64,000 nt of DNA. Source: Rallus limicola. Its lineage: Eukaryota; Chordata; Aves; Gruiformes; Rallidae. Below the pieces are notes generated by a model, which was given only the letters and a program-made list of their open reading frames with translations, was not told the DNA's origin and did not search any database. Shown here piece after piece: positions 12,201 to 25,763 of this stretch; the first letter of the stretch is position 1, and every line of letters begins with the position of its first letter. The translations under genes and the position numbers were made by a program. Where the stretch lies: NCBI GenBank assembly GCA_022605955.1, contig JAKCOZ010000040.1, positions 6,272,558 to 6,336,557 on the forward strand, written 5' to 3'.

Positions 12201-15200
12201 AATTCAGAAAATCACAGAATCCCAAACTGGTCTGTGCTGGGAGGGACCCCAAAGGGTCACAGAGCTCCAACCCCCTGCCACAGGCAGGGACACCAACCTC
12301 CAGGCCTGGAGCTACACAAGGTTGCCCAGGGCCCCAGCCAACCTGGCCTTCAACACCCCCAGGGACGGGGCACCCACCCCCTCTCTGGGCAGCCCCTGCC
12401 AGCCCCTCACCACTCTCTCTGCACAGAACTTCCCCCCAATCTCTCCTCTCCCGCTTCCCTCCTCCAGCTTCACTCCAGCCCCCTTGTCCTGCCAGGCTCT
12501 GCCCTTGAACAAGCTGATTCCCCTCCTGTTCCTCTGCTCCCTTCAGGGACTGGCAGGCTGCAATGAGGTCCCCCCACAGCCTTCTCTTCTCCAGGCGCAC
12601 CCAGCCCAGCTCCCTCAGCCTCCCTCTGTAGGGGAGCTACTCCAGCCCTCTAAGCATCTTCATGGCCCAAACTCAGGAGAGATGTTTCCTCAGAGCACAA
12701 GGCCATGGAAGAGACCTCAGAGGAGTCCATGAGCAGGTTTGTGTCCACTTCTCCCACTCCCCAGGGTTTTATTATCCCTGTGTCTGCAGAGGACATTTCT
12801 GGGGGATATTTGGGAAACAAACTCACCCCCAGAGCCCAGAAGAGTGTGTGAGCTGGTGACTTTGAAGAGGAAATTTAATAACTTGATTACAGAGCAGCCA
12901 AAAGTCCCACCAGGATCTGAACACCTTGAGTTTCAAGGGTCAGGATGGCCCCAAATTAAACCTGAACTTCACTGTACCACAAGCCCCTCACAATCCCCCA
13001 CAGACCAACTGCTGAATCTCTTGCTCTCCCCCAACCCAGGGCTGGGTACCAAAAAGAGCTGCCCAAAACTTACCTGTAAACCATATCCTGGGGCTTTGTC
13101 TGGAGCAGGTTTCCAGGAGGAATTGTTCATCCTCTTCTGAGCCCTGAGGAGGGAAACAGAAGAGGGTGAAAATTCACCAAGATCTTTTAATGTGAAAAAG
13201 TCACAAAAACAACTGAATGAGGAAAAAGCCAAGAAAGCAACGATGCAGCAACACCCAGGGTGATGAAGAGCATTAATTAGGGAGGTAAGAGTCAAAGAGG
13301 GGGGGTTGGAAGAGCCATGAGAATCACAGGGGTTGGAAGGGACCACAAGAGATCATCAGGTCCAACCCCCTGCCAAAGCAGGGTCCCAGGGACAGGGCAC
13401 ACAGGGCGCTGTCCAGACGGGGCTGGAATCTCTCCAGAGAAGGAGACTCCACACCCCCCTGGGCAGCCTGGCCCAGGGCTCCCTCACCCTCACTGGGGAA
13501 AAGTTCTTCCCCAGCTTGGTGGGGAATGCCCTGTGCTCCAACTTGAGGCCATTGCCCCTTGTCCTGTCCCCACAGGCACTGAGAAGGGGCTGCCCATGTC
13601 CCCCTACATCCCACCCTTCAGATATTGATAACCATTAATCAGGTCCCCCCTTAGTCTTCTCCTCTCCAGGCTGAACAGCCCCAGCTCCCTCAGCCTTTCC
13701 TCCCAGGGGAGATGCTCCAGGCCCTTCAGCATCTCCCTGTCCCTCCTCTGGACTCTCTCCAGGAGATCCCTGGCTGGTTGATCCCAGGGAGCCCAGCACT
13801 GGACACAACACTCCAGCTGGGGCCTGAGCAGGGCAGAGCAGAGGGAGAGGATCCCCTCCTGTGACCTGCTGCCCACACTCCTGATGCCCCCAGGATCCCC
13901 TTGTCTCTCTCAGCCCCAGGACACACTGCTGGTCTCATGGCCACCCTGTCACCCACCAGCACCCCCAGGTCCTTCTCCTCAGAGCTCCTCTCCAGCAGCT
14001 CCCCCCAGCCTGGCCTGATCCCAGCAGCTCTTCCTTCCCAGGTGCCAGACTCTCCACTTGCTTTTATCAACCCCCAGCTGGTGTCTCCCTGCCCAGCTCT
14101 GCAGCCTGGCCAGGATGGGTGGCAGTGCAGTGTCCTGTGTGCCATCCACTCCTCCCAGCTCTGGATCATCTTGCTGAGGGTGGATGCTGTTCCCTCATCA
14201 AGGTTGTTAATGAATATATTAAACAGGACTGGACCTACCCTGGGGAACAGCACTGGTCACAGGTCTCCAGCCAGACTCTGCTCCACTGATCAGCACCCTC
14301 TGAGCTGGGTCCCACAGCCAGTTCTCACCCCAAATCCCTGTCCACTCATCTAAGCCCTGCTCTCTCAGCTCTGCTAGCAGGATGCCATGGTACACAGCAT
14401 CAAAAGCCCGGCAAGAAGCAGATAACAAGGGGGCTTTGCTCTCCAAGCTCAGGAGAAACCTGTCTCTGCTTCTCTCCTCCTCACTGCTGCTGCTCCCGCT
14501 GCTCTCGCTGCGGTGCCGCCGCTTCTTGTGCTTCTTCTTCTTCTCCTTCTTCCTCTTCCTCTCCTTCTTCTCCAGGCTGTTCTGCAGCTGTCAAACAGAA
14601 CATCAGGTTCAGTAGAGTCCCAGGGCAAAGCTGCTGGGGGGTAAAGGTTCCTTGGAACAACACCTGAGCCCCTCAGCAAGGTCCTCTCCCCAGAACTCAA
14701 GAGCTGGGTGGAGTCTTTCTCCTGCCAGGAGAGGTCAAACCCTCTGTCTGCAATCACTAAATTAACAGTTAATTACTAAAACCAACCCAGCCCAGAGCAG
14801 AAGAGCAGGGAGAATTAATTAGCACTAACTTTAAAAGGAAGAGGAAATGAATTCCTGCTGAGAGGCTGATGAGGAGCCTAAGTCTGGCACAGGAGGATTA
14901 GGGAAAGCTGGATTTAGTCTGTTTTTCTGTGAAAGAGTCAGGAAATGGGACTCAGCTCCTCATCCCAGACATTATTTTGACCTAGACGCCTCTCCCTGGT
15001 TCAGGCTCTGAGGGAATGAGTGCTGAGAGACACCCACCAGTTCTTTGATTTTCTTCATTTTAACAGGGTTATTCAGAACTTCTCTCTTCTTCTCCTCCTC
15101 CCTCTTCCTAAAGCAGGGGATAAAAGAGAAGTTACCACCTGCAAACAGCCATGAAAATGTATTTCCATGAAAGATCCTGATCTAGAGCAAGCTAGATCAG

Positions 15201-16488
15201 AGGAGTTCTGAGCACTGAACAGAACAGGTCCAGCTGAGGAGGAGTCTGTCCTCCTCTCTTCCACCTCAGAGAACGATCTGTGAGCAAACAAACCCTTGTT
15301 CTGCTACCACTGATCATCCCACAACCCTGAGAAACAGACAGAGCAGAGCAGATACATTCACACAGATAAGAAAGGATGAGTTAGAGATGCTTTAAGGAAC
15401 AAGACTGCTCTTAGAGAGCTGCTACCACTGATACTTTGCCCCTACTACCCCTTGCAGCTCAAGGCTGAGTACCTTATCATGAAGAGGGGGTCCTCCCTGA
15501 TTTTGTTGGCCATGTCCAGCACAGAATTGGCCCCAGACTTGGCAAAAATGGAGCCTGGGAGAAGCCCAGTGTCACTGGAACAGCCTGCATCCTTATCCTC
15601 TGCCTTCTCAAAGATGTATTTGTCCACAGGGCGACCCATCAGGTATTCCTCTCTGTTCACCATGCCGCCAGGGCCCTGGTACATCCACTCCAGCTTCTCT
15701 TCTCTTTTCCTATTGCAAACAAGAACAGCTCAGCTTTCTTCTCCCAGTTCCACAGTTACACGGTAAGGTGCTGGCTTAGGAAGGTGAAGGGAAACATTCA
15801 GGCACCAGGGACATTAAACACACGGCTCTGAGGGCAAGGGGAGCCCTGCAACACCTCAGAAAGGCTCAGGGGGCCCCGCAGCACCTCAGAAGGGCTCGGG
15901 AGGGGGGGGAGAGCCCTGCAACTCACGGCCCTGGGGACAGAGGGAGCCCTGCAGAACATCGGCATTAAACACACAGCTACAGGAACCCCGCGGCCCCTCA
16001 GCAGGCAGCGCTGACCCGCAGAGAGCAGCAGGGGCCGGTGGTGGCCGGCCCGCAGACGACCTGCAGCCCCTCACCTGACGGTGCCCATGTCCTCAGCGTA
16101 TCGCTGCATCTCCTCCCGCGCCCGCTCCTCCTGCAGCTCCCGCTGCAGCTCCTCGATCTTCCTCCGCTCGGCCTCATGCTTCTGCTCGGCCTTCCACACC
16201 TTCTCCACATTGCGCAGCGTCTGGGGGTGCCAGCTCTTCTTCAGGTTCTGCGGCAGGGACACGGGGACACAGGCCCGTTACGGGGGGGGGGGGGGGGGGG
16301 GGGGCCGGAGCGGCTCTCAGCCCCGCTCCCAGCCCGGCCAGGCCCTCGACGCGATCGCTCCCGGCTCCCCCCCCATCCCCCGGCAGCAGGAAGGGCTCCA
16401 GGCCCGGCCCCGCAGCCCCGGGAACGCTGCCGGCTCGGTCCAGCCCCCCGCAGCTCCAGTGCCACCTCACCAGGTCCCCTCCTCCCAT
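9262..16488 (-). CDS. CWC25: CWC25 spliceosome-associated protein, complete
   Basis: CWC25 joins the catalytically activated spliceosome before branching and stabilises the branch helix in the nucleus. Ten coding exons can be chained on the minus strand: 16471-16488, 16075-16247, 15473-15709, 15038-15107, 14460-14587, 13074-13143, 12006-12196, 11577-11660, 10323-10484, 9262-9376. Phases agree throughout and total 415 codons plus TGA (human about 425). The protein begins [20 protein letters not shown], the CIR-type N-domain. Next comes the conserved DPLFMIR-containing CWC25 core in exons 2-4, then a Lys/Glu-rich helix and Ser tract, an RS-like region in exon 7, the HAPGYT motif in exon 8, a charged coiled coil with LDSRDGKFF in exon 9, and a C-terminus ending NFMQR. 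Introns 5, 6 and 8 carry CR1 copies in gene sense. The exon 5 donor (GTTTCT) is weak and the exon 7 acceptor abuts a CR1 tail. Confidence 0.94.
10890..11475 (-). mobile_element. CR1 LINE fragment in CWC25 intron 8
   Basis: About 585 bp, nearly the same as the copies at 19866-20450, 35628-36195 and (inverted) 62255-62840. On the minus strand it runs from the CAGACACAGTGTGGCC block to a tail containing GGAATGGTTGGACTCGATGA. The encoded remnant has the LEKRRLRG motif of the CR1 reverse-transcriptase C-terminus, with breaks. Confidence 0.88.
12210..12665 (-). mobile_element. CR1 LINE fragment in CWC25 intron 6
   Basis: A second CR1 subfamily, recognised by a tail with GGTTGGAGCTCTGTGACCC and a final GGGATTCTGTGATT. 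The 3' end of the element stops about 14 bases before the CWC25 exon 7 acceptor. Confidence 0.88.
13317..14445 (-). mobile_element. CR1 LINE, about 1.1 kb, with reverse-transcriptase remnant
   Basis: The longest CR1 copy in the window. Minus-strand frames give the RT motifs [24 protein letters not shown] and [11 protein letters not shown], followed by [14 protein letters not shown] and [20 protein letters not shown], split over shifted frames. It is a dead, 5'-truncated LINE that makes up most of CWC25 intron 5. Its 5' edge is within about 15 bases of the exon 5 donor. The tail ends GGTTGGACCTGATGATCTC and CCCTGTGATTCTC. Confidence 0.9.
16282..16304. repeat. Poly-G tract, 23 bases
   Basis: It lies in the short CWC25 intron 1 and is poly-C in the transcript, about 35 bases upstream of the exon 2 acceptor. 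Its length is prone to sequencing error. Confidence 0.8.
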
Positions 16489-16600
16489 GGCGCCGCTCGC
16501 TCTGTCGCTGGACCCAGCACTACCCCCCCCGCTACCGGGACTGCCTATGCGTCATCAGGGCGCGCCGGCGCAGACGTCACTGCCGGCGCGGAGCTGGAGC
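16489..16600 (-). promoter_or_regulatory. CWC25: CWC25 promoter with CRE-type elements
   Basis: Immediately upstream of the CWC25 ATG at 16488, a G+C-rich block carries GACGTCAC (CRE, near 16573-16580), GCGTCATCA (ATF-like, near 16550) and the palindromic GGCGCGCCGGCGC-type sequence that NRF1 or E2F could bind. There is no TATA box. The site calls are motif matches only. Confidence 0.5.
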
Positions 16601-16773
16601 TTCCCCCCCCCCCCCCGCCCCCCAAGCGGCACCGGAGCTGCGGCCCAGGGAGCGGCGAAGCGTTTCCGCCCCAGGCGGGGCCGGGAGAACTCACCGCCGG
16701 CCGGGCCTGTTGGTCCTTTGGCTCGGCCGAGGAGCGGCCCCGAGGCTCCAGGGGCGGCTGTGCTGCCGCGGCG

Positions 16774-16830
16774 GGGTTAGAACCGGTGACCTACCGCTCC
16801 TCGGCCCGGTGCGCTGCCCCCGAGCCATCC
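16774..16830 (-). pseudogene. Degenerate tRNA-like sequence
   Basis: On the minus strand an A-box-like TGGCTCGGGGGCAGCGC is followed about 30 bases later by a B-box-like GGTTCTAACCC. The arms do not fold with normal loop sizes, so it is at most a decayed tRNA or tRNA-derived element. Confidence 0.3.
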
Positions 16831-16867
16831 CCGCCCGCCGCAGCCCCCTGCCGCCGCAGCCCCCCGC

Positions 16868-16945
16868 CCGGGGCGCAGCTCAGGACCAGAGCGTCCGGCT
16901 GCGGGGCCTGAGGCCGCCGGTTCGAGCCCCGGCGCTGCCGGATCC
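16868..16945 (+). pseudogene. Degenerate tRNA-like sequence
   Basis: The plus strand has GCAGCTCAGGACCAGAGCG (A-box; D-stem GCTC/GAGC) and GCCGGTTCGAGCCCCGG (B-box), aligning roughly with the nearby tRNA-Cys genes. The acceptor stem does not pair, and the T loop is one base too long if the stem is to close. Confidence 0.35.
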
Positions 16946-17267
16946 TGAGACACCACCTCCCCCTCCCAAACCGAGAGCATCGCCCCCCTGCCCGGCTCCG
17001 CAAAGGCCTGAACAGAGACCCCGCCCGGAGAGAGCCCGGCCCCCGCGTCCCGTAGCACCGCAGCGACCGGCGGTTCCCCGGGCAGGAGCAGCGAGGCACC
17101 CGCTGCCCTGGGAGGGAGGAGGAGAAGAGGGAGAAGCCGCGAGCCCCGAGCCCCGAGCCCGGTCTGGGCCTAGGGGGGACCCTGGCCCTGGCCAAGACCC
17201 TCCCGGGGCTGGGAAGGGCTCCCGTTCCCTGCCAGGAGAAAGGGGGGGGGGGGGAAACGGGAGCCAA

Positions 17268-17336
17268 AGGGGGCGCCAGGAGCTGACCCAGGGACCTCTT
17301 GATCCGCACTCACACGCTCTGCCCTGAGCTGCCCCC
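17268..17336 (-). pseudogene. tRNA-Cys pseudogene
   Basis: A 69-base copy of the neighbouring tRNA-Cys genes: GGGGGC start, CAGCTCAGGGCAGAGC, then GATCAAGAGGTCCCTGG and a GCGCCCCCT end. It has lost about three bases around position 8, its anticodon position reads GCG instead of GCA, and the T arm is altered (GGGTCAGCTCC). The flanks are unlike those of the intact genes. Confidence 0.75.
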
Positions 17337-17731
17337 GGGCCAGCGCTTTCCCCGCGGCTCTGGGCAACGGCTGCTGTCCCCAGGGAGCCGGGCTGGCCCG
17401 GTGCTGGGCCCCGCCAGGCCCCTGGCAAAGGCCCTACGGGGCCCAGGAGATGGGAGGGGAGGAGAGACACACCCTGGGGACACCTAAGGAGAGCCAGAGC
17501 CTGGCACCCCGTGGCCTGGGGACACCCAGAGCCCAGCACCCCGTAGCCTAGAGACACCCGGAGACACCCAGCACTGGGCACCCCGTGGCCACAAGAAGCA
17601 GATGGCCATGGCCTGGAGACACCTGGGGACCCCTGGGGACGCAAGGAGCCGGTGGCCTCTGGCTCTGTGACGGAAAACTTGGGAGTTGGAGCTCCAGGGA
17701 GGTTTCTGAGTGGAACGAAGGAAAAGAGAGG

Positions 17732-17803
17732 AGGGGGCGCCCGGATTTGAACCGGGGACCTCTTGATCTGCAGTCAAATGCTCTGCCCCTGAGCTACACC
17801 CCC
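17732..17803 (-). tRNA. tRNA-Cys (GCA)
   Basis: A 72-base cloverleaf: acceptor GGGGGTG pairing with CGCCCCC plus discriminator U, D arm GCTC/GAGC, anticodon loop CTGCAGA with GCA, and T arm CCCGG TTCAAAT CCGGG. There is no intron, and CCA is not encoded, as expected in eukaryotes. The internal A box is TAGCTCAGGGGCAGAGC and the B box GGTTCAAATCC. A T4 terminator lies at 17722-17725, seven bases beyond the 3' end. Confidence 0.95.
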
Positions 17804-18089
17804 GTGTGCTTGGCTTGTTCCTCGGCCCTGAGCCACCTATCCCCCACGCCCGGCCCTGGCTCCCTGCACCCTCCCACCCCTCCTGCTGCCCAGGGCCAGG
17901 GCCGGGCCCAACACCCCCACCCCCCCCGAGGCTGTTCCTCCCAGCGTCATGCCCAGCCTCCCTCGGGAAGAGCCTTTGGAAGCAGAACTCCAGTAGGAGC
18001 CCTTCCAACAGCCCTGGGGAGCACCTTTATTTGGGGTTTGGGGGGCTTCTCACCCATCCCCAGGTCTCTGCAGCACCTCTGCCCCTCGC

Positions 18090-18478
18090 AGAAGAGAAGG
18101 CTGTGGGGGGACCTCATTGCAGCCTGCCAGTCCCTGAAGGGAGCAGAGGAACAGGAGGGGAATCAGCTTGTTCAAGGGCAGAGCCTGGCAGGACAAGGGG
18201 GATGGAGTGAAGCTGGAGGAGGGAAGGGGCAGAGGAGAGATTGGGGGGGAAGTTCTTTGCAGAGAGAGTGGGGAAGGGGCTGGCAGGGGCTGCCCAGAGA
18301 GGGGGTGGGTGCCCCATCCCTGGGGGTGTCCAAGGCCAGGTTGGCTGGGGCCCTGGGCAACCTTGTGTAGCTCCAGGCCTGGAGGTTGGTGGCCCTGCCT
18401 GTGGCAGGGGGGTTGGAGCTCTGTGACCCTTGGGGTCCCTCCCAACCCATGCCATTCTATCATTCTGTGATTCACCAA
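18090..18478 (+). mobile_element. CR1 LINE fragment between CWC25 and RPL23
   Basis: It starts in the GAAGAGAAGGCTGTGGGGGG block and ends with GGTTGGAGCTCTGTGACCC and CATTCTGTGATTC. It belongs to the same subfamily as the copies at 12210, 21702, 50935 and 55262. Confidence 0.87.
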
Positions 18479-19615
18479 GCACAGACTGGAAGGACAGACA
18501 CCCCTCAGACCTCAGCTGTGGGTCTCGGGTCTTGAGGTGAGAGCTGGAGCACCCGCTGGGCCCTTGTGCTGGGAAGGAGCCCCGGCCTCTCACCTGCTCC
18601 CTGGAAGGGCCTGGGGAGGAGAGAGCTGCCCTCAGGCCCTGGAGCCCTTTGCCAGGTCTCCCCTGCCCAGCTGGTGCCAGCACTCAGCTGCTGGTCCTCC
18701 AGGGGAACCCTGAGATCTCAGCCCCAGGAGGGTTCCTGGTGGTTGGGCCAAACTGCTCTTAGAAACACTTCACAACCCACAGCAAGGGCCTGGCTGCTCT
18801 CTGGGGGTGTGTTTGTGCTTCAAACCCTCTTCCAGCTTTGCTCCCTCCCCCAAACACACCCCCTAGAAGCTTTGCCAGCAGCACATCATCTCTGCAGGCT
18901 GTGAGCCAGGACCCACCCTGCACCCCCAGGGTGCAGGTGTCAGAGGGCATCAGGATGACCGTATCCAAGACAGTCACCCCCCCTTTTGAGTTGTGAGCTG
19001 AGGGACAACGCAGCATCCCCACCCCTCGCTCAGGGGACACGCTGCCCTGCGGTTCACATCTAATCCTTCACCAGCTAGAGGGGCCCCAGAGAGGGTCCTG
19101 CCACCCCCTCATCTACCAGCAGCCCCCTCTATATGTCTTCATCATGGTCTAATCCCCTTCCAGTCCACTGTCCACCCAGCACCAACACCACGACTCATGG
19201 TACCCCCATTCCTGGCAGCCCCGTCAGAATCAGACCCCCATCCCATAGCAGTTAGTTCCCTATTCCAGGAAACAAAAAAAACCCACCCAAAATCTGCATT
19301 TTTGAGACCCCCTGGACAGCTTCCCCAGGGAAAGGCTTCCAGAGACCCCTCCCAGCTCCTCTGGGCACACACATAAATGGGATCACTTCACTTCCATCAG
19401 CATTGCTGAGATTTAACTCATCCCAGTGAACCCCTTTTGGGAACTTCCCAGTAAAACCTGATTAGAAACCCCAACCAAGACTCCTGGGATATTAAAATTC
19501 CCATTTCCCAAGTCCCATAAAAAGGTTTTCCAGAACTTTCCCTCCTTTAGTGTAAGGGGAAGGAGGAGGAAGGTGTGTTGGCAGGACAGACACAGCTGGT
19601 TTGGTACAAAGGGGT
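18479..19615. other. Intergenic CWC25-RPL23, no gene seen
   Basis: Unique sequence with only short ORFs. In mammals C17orf98 lies in this interval on the minus strand; I found no ORF resembling it. Confidence 0.5.
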
Positions 19616-19621
19616 TTTATT
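19616..19621 (-). terminator. RPL23: RPL23 polyadenylation signal
   Basis: TTTATT on the plus strand reads AATAAA on the minus strand, 18 bases past the RPL23 stop codon, giving the very short 3' UTR usual for ribosomal protein genes. Confidence 0.85.
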
Positions 19622-19638
19622 TGAGCTCCAGAAGGTGC

Positions 19639-23234
<3,596 letters not shown>

Positions 23235-23320
23235 GGCGGCAGCGGAAGAGGTGGTGCTGTGCGGGGAACGCCGGGATATGGGCGGACCCCGCCTCTGCCG
23301 GCGTCACGTGGTTCCGGCGA
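23235..23320 (-). promoter_or_regulatory. RPL23: RPL23 promoter / 5' UTR
   Basis: The minus strand carries CTCTTCC at 23244-23250, a plausible 5'-TOP pyrimidine tract 10 bases before the ATG, a CCATATCCC element near 23275-23283, and an E-box CACGTG at 23305-23310 next to TTCCGG-type ETS sequence. This composition is usual for ribosomal protein promoters. The start site is inferred. Confidence 0.55.
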
Positions 23321-23648
23321 CGGCCTGTTCCCGCCGCGCCCCCTAGAGGCGGCGGGGAGTGGGATCGGTTACCGACGCGGGAGGAGGAGGGTACCGGGGG
23401 AGCGGGGCACAGGGCAGCGGCCGCGGCGCCCACAGCGCTCCGCTCCCCGCTCCTCGGGTGCCGCGAGCTGTCTCGGACCGGCCCTTGGAGAGGAGGGGAG
23501 GGGAGATTGCGCCGCCGTCACCGGGCACCGGCGGAAAACCCCCCGTCCCGGTTCCCGGCGGGTCCAAACCGGGGCGAAAATCCCTCCCGGGAAAAGGGTG
23601 GTTTTCGAGGAGAGTGAAAAAGACAACACCCCCCGCCGGGGCAAAACG

Positions 23649-23720
23649 AGGGGGCACCCGGATTTGAACCGGGGACCTCTTGATCTGCAGTCAAATGCTC
23701 TACCACTGAGCTATACCCCC
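23649..23720 (-). tRNA. tRNA-Cys (GCA)
   Basis: A canonical 72-base tRNA: GGGGGTA acceptor with TGCCCCC plus U, A box TAGCTCAGTGGTAGAGC, anticodon GCA at 23686-23688, B box GGTTCAAATCC. T4 terminator at 23643-23646. Its 5' end is about 0.5 kb upstream of the RPL23 start codon, on the same strand. Confidence 0.96.
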
Positions 23721-24930
23721 ACTCGGGCGCAGTTTTTCTCCGTGCCCCTTTATCCCCGGCGCGCCAGGCCTGGCCTGTACCACTACCTGAGCAACACCTC
23801 CTGCTCCCGGGCCCGCTGCGGGGGCTTCGACCTCGGAATCGCCGAGGAATGGGGAATGGGGAAGAATGGGGAATGGGGAGAAATGGGGAGGAATGGCCCT
23901 TGTTGTGTTGCCTCCACGTGAATTCTTCAGCCGTGGCAATTCCATACCTCCCGATAATTTAACCACAAAGTCAAAGAGATCTTTGCTGGGCAACAAGGAA
24001 TGATTTTTATGTGCTCAGGGGTTGCCTAAGTCTGATTTCAGGATTTAAGGTCAGAAAGCTTAAGCTCCTGTCCAGCTTCTCACCCACGAGTCCCCCCTAG
24101 TCCTTTCCCTCAGGGCTGCTCCCCAGCCCATCATCTCCTGACCAGTACAGATAACGGAGGCTGTCCCAACCCAGGGGCAGGACCCTGCCCTTGGCTTTGT
24201 AGAACCTGGACCTTGGCCACCCCTTGGGAAGCAGCAGCGACTTCTCCCTGTGAAGGGATCCCTGTGTGCCCGAAACGCCTGGGTGACAAAGAACCTCCCT
24301 CACCCAGCAGCTTCTCCTGAGCCAAGAGAGGAAAAACCACCCACTCTCTCCCAACGATAAGCAGAAAAGCTCAGCTTATTTTAAGCCCACGATGGGCTAG
24401 GAAAAGGTGGGAGGCTGGTTGGAGGGGGGCGGGGAATGGGGCTGGGAAGTGTTGAGTGAGGTGGTCAGAAAGGGAAGGAGTGGGTGCTTTTGTGAGAGGA
24501 TCAGATAAGCTGCTTGGAAACCCAAAGAAGCCAATTTTCAGCCAGATCCTGAAATGAATAAGGGGGAAGAGAGCCCAGCAGCCTCCTTTGATGTGGGTGT
24601 GCTTTATTAAAGCTGCCTGCATCCCTTGTTCTTTTGGAACAGGGAAGGGAGGGCGCCGGGGGAATTGAGGTGTCGTTATCTCCTGACAGAAATTGAATTC
24701 ATGTTCTAACTGAGGCTTTTGGAATGTGATAACCTGAGTCGACCTGAGGCCTCAGGGTGGAAGAACCCACCTGCACCAGGCTGTATGTTACCCCCTGGGC
24801 TGGGACTGGCCTTGGAGAGGTCATGATGCTTCTGCTCAGTCCATCTCCATGTGATTCAATCAAACAAGACTGAGAATTTAAACCCAGTTGGGAATTGGCC
24901 TTGGTAAGTTGCTCATGAAAGGGTAGAGAC
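23721..24930. other. Intergenic RPL23-LASP1, no gene seen
   Basis: Mostly unique sequence with a short GGGGAATGGGGA-type duplication at 23845-23895. No ORF here resembles a known protein. Confidence 0.5.
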
Positions 24931-24931
24931 T

Positions 24932-25045
24932 GGAAGGACAAGGGGGATGGATTAAAGCTGAAGGAAGGAAGGTTTAGATTGGATATTGGGGGGAAGTTCT
25001 TTGCAGAGAGAGTGGGGAGGGGCTGGAACAGGCTGCCCCTTGCAG
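24932..25045 (+). mobile_element. Short diverged CR1 fragment
   Basis: GGAAGTTCTTTGCAGAGAGA and the flanking GGCTGGAACAGGCTGCCC match internal CR1 sequence. Both ends are missing. Confidence 0.7.
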
Positions 25046-25108
25046 GCTGCTGGGATGCTTTTCTGGCTCTGGCCCTTCAAGTGCTGGTGGAATCAGGTGT
25101 GGGGGGTG

Positions 25109-25213
25109 AGGAAAGAAAAGAGGGGGGAAAAGAGAAAAGGAAGAAAGGGGAAGGGGAAGGAAAGGAAAAGGGAAAGGAAGGAAAGGGAAAGGAGAAGGGA
25201 GGAAAGGAGAATA
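25109..25213. repeat. Polypurine (GGAAA-rich) tract
   Basis: About 100 bases of nearly pure A/G on the plus strand, just downstream of the third tRNA-Cys gene in tRNA sense. Confidence 0.75.
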
Positions 25214-25264
25214 ATGAAAATAGATGAAAATAGAGACTTTGAAAATAGAGACTTTGAATCCCCT

Positions 25265-25336
25265 AGGGGGCACCCGGATTTGAACCGGGGACCTCTTGAT
25301 CTGCAGTCAAATGCTCTACCACTGAGCTATACCCCC
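25265..25336 (-). tRNA. tRNA-Cys (GCA)
   Basis: As far as I can read it, identical in its 72 bases to the copy at 23649-23720, including anticodon GCA and B box GGTTCAAATCC. The first T4 run downstream is at 25242-25245, about 20 bases past the 3' end. It is divergent from LASP1, whose ATG is 428 bases away. Confidence 0.96.
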
Positions 25337-25559
25337 CACCCGCCCGAGTGGCCGCCGGGCGCTGTCTTACCCCATCCCAAAGCGTGTCCCGGGCTCCGCG
25401 CGGCGCGGAGGCTGCGCGCACGCGTACGATCCCTGGGGGGGGGGGTGTGGGGGAGGGGGGTGTGGGGGAGGAGGGTGTCGGGGGGGAGGGGTGTGGGAAC
25501 AACGGGGGGGGGTAGAGGAGGGGGGGATGGGGCCACACGCCACGCGCGCGAGGAAGGAA

Positions 25560-25763
25560 CCCGCCCACACCGCGATTGGGGGGAGGAACTGGGTCCTGCC
25601 CGCGGCCCCGCCTCCCCTTTCCCACCCCCCCCTTCCTCCTCCTCCTCCTCCCCCTCCTCCTCCTCCCCCCACCCCCCCGCTCCTATTTAGCGTGGCGGCG
25701 GCGCGGGCGGCGGCCCAGAGGAAGCGGCGGCGCCGTTGCGGGAGCGGAGCCCCCGGTTCCACC
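25560..25763 (+). promoter_or_regulatory. LASP1: LASP1 promoter and 5' UTR
   Basis: Contains an inverted CCAAT (GCGATTGGGG, near 25571), a GC box (GCCCCGCCTCCCC, near 25603), a pyrimidine tract at 25619-25680 and a TATA-like TATTTAG near 25684, about 80 bases before the ATG. The transcription start is probably near 25715, giving a 5' UTR of about 50 bases. The start site is inferred. Confidence 0.55.

Noticed and set aside
13317..14445. Reverse-transcriptase-like minus-strand ORFs as a gene
   Set aside because: Frameshifted, 5'-truncated CR1 LINE without endonuclease; a dead element in an intron.
16038..17327. A 429-codon plus-strand ORF across CWC25 exon 2 and its promoter
   Set aside because: Antisense to a real exon and in extreme GC; the protein is low-complexity Pro/Arg/Ala with no domain.
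17484..17806. Peptide LTADQEVPGSNPGAP in several minus-strand ORFs
   Set aside because: This is the conceptual translation of tRNA-Cys genes, a common database artefact.
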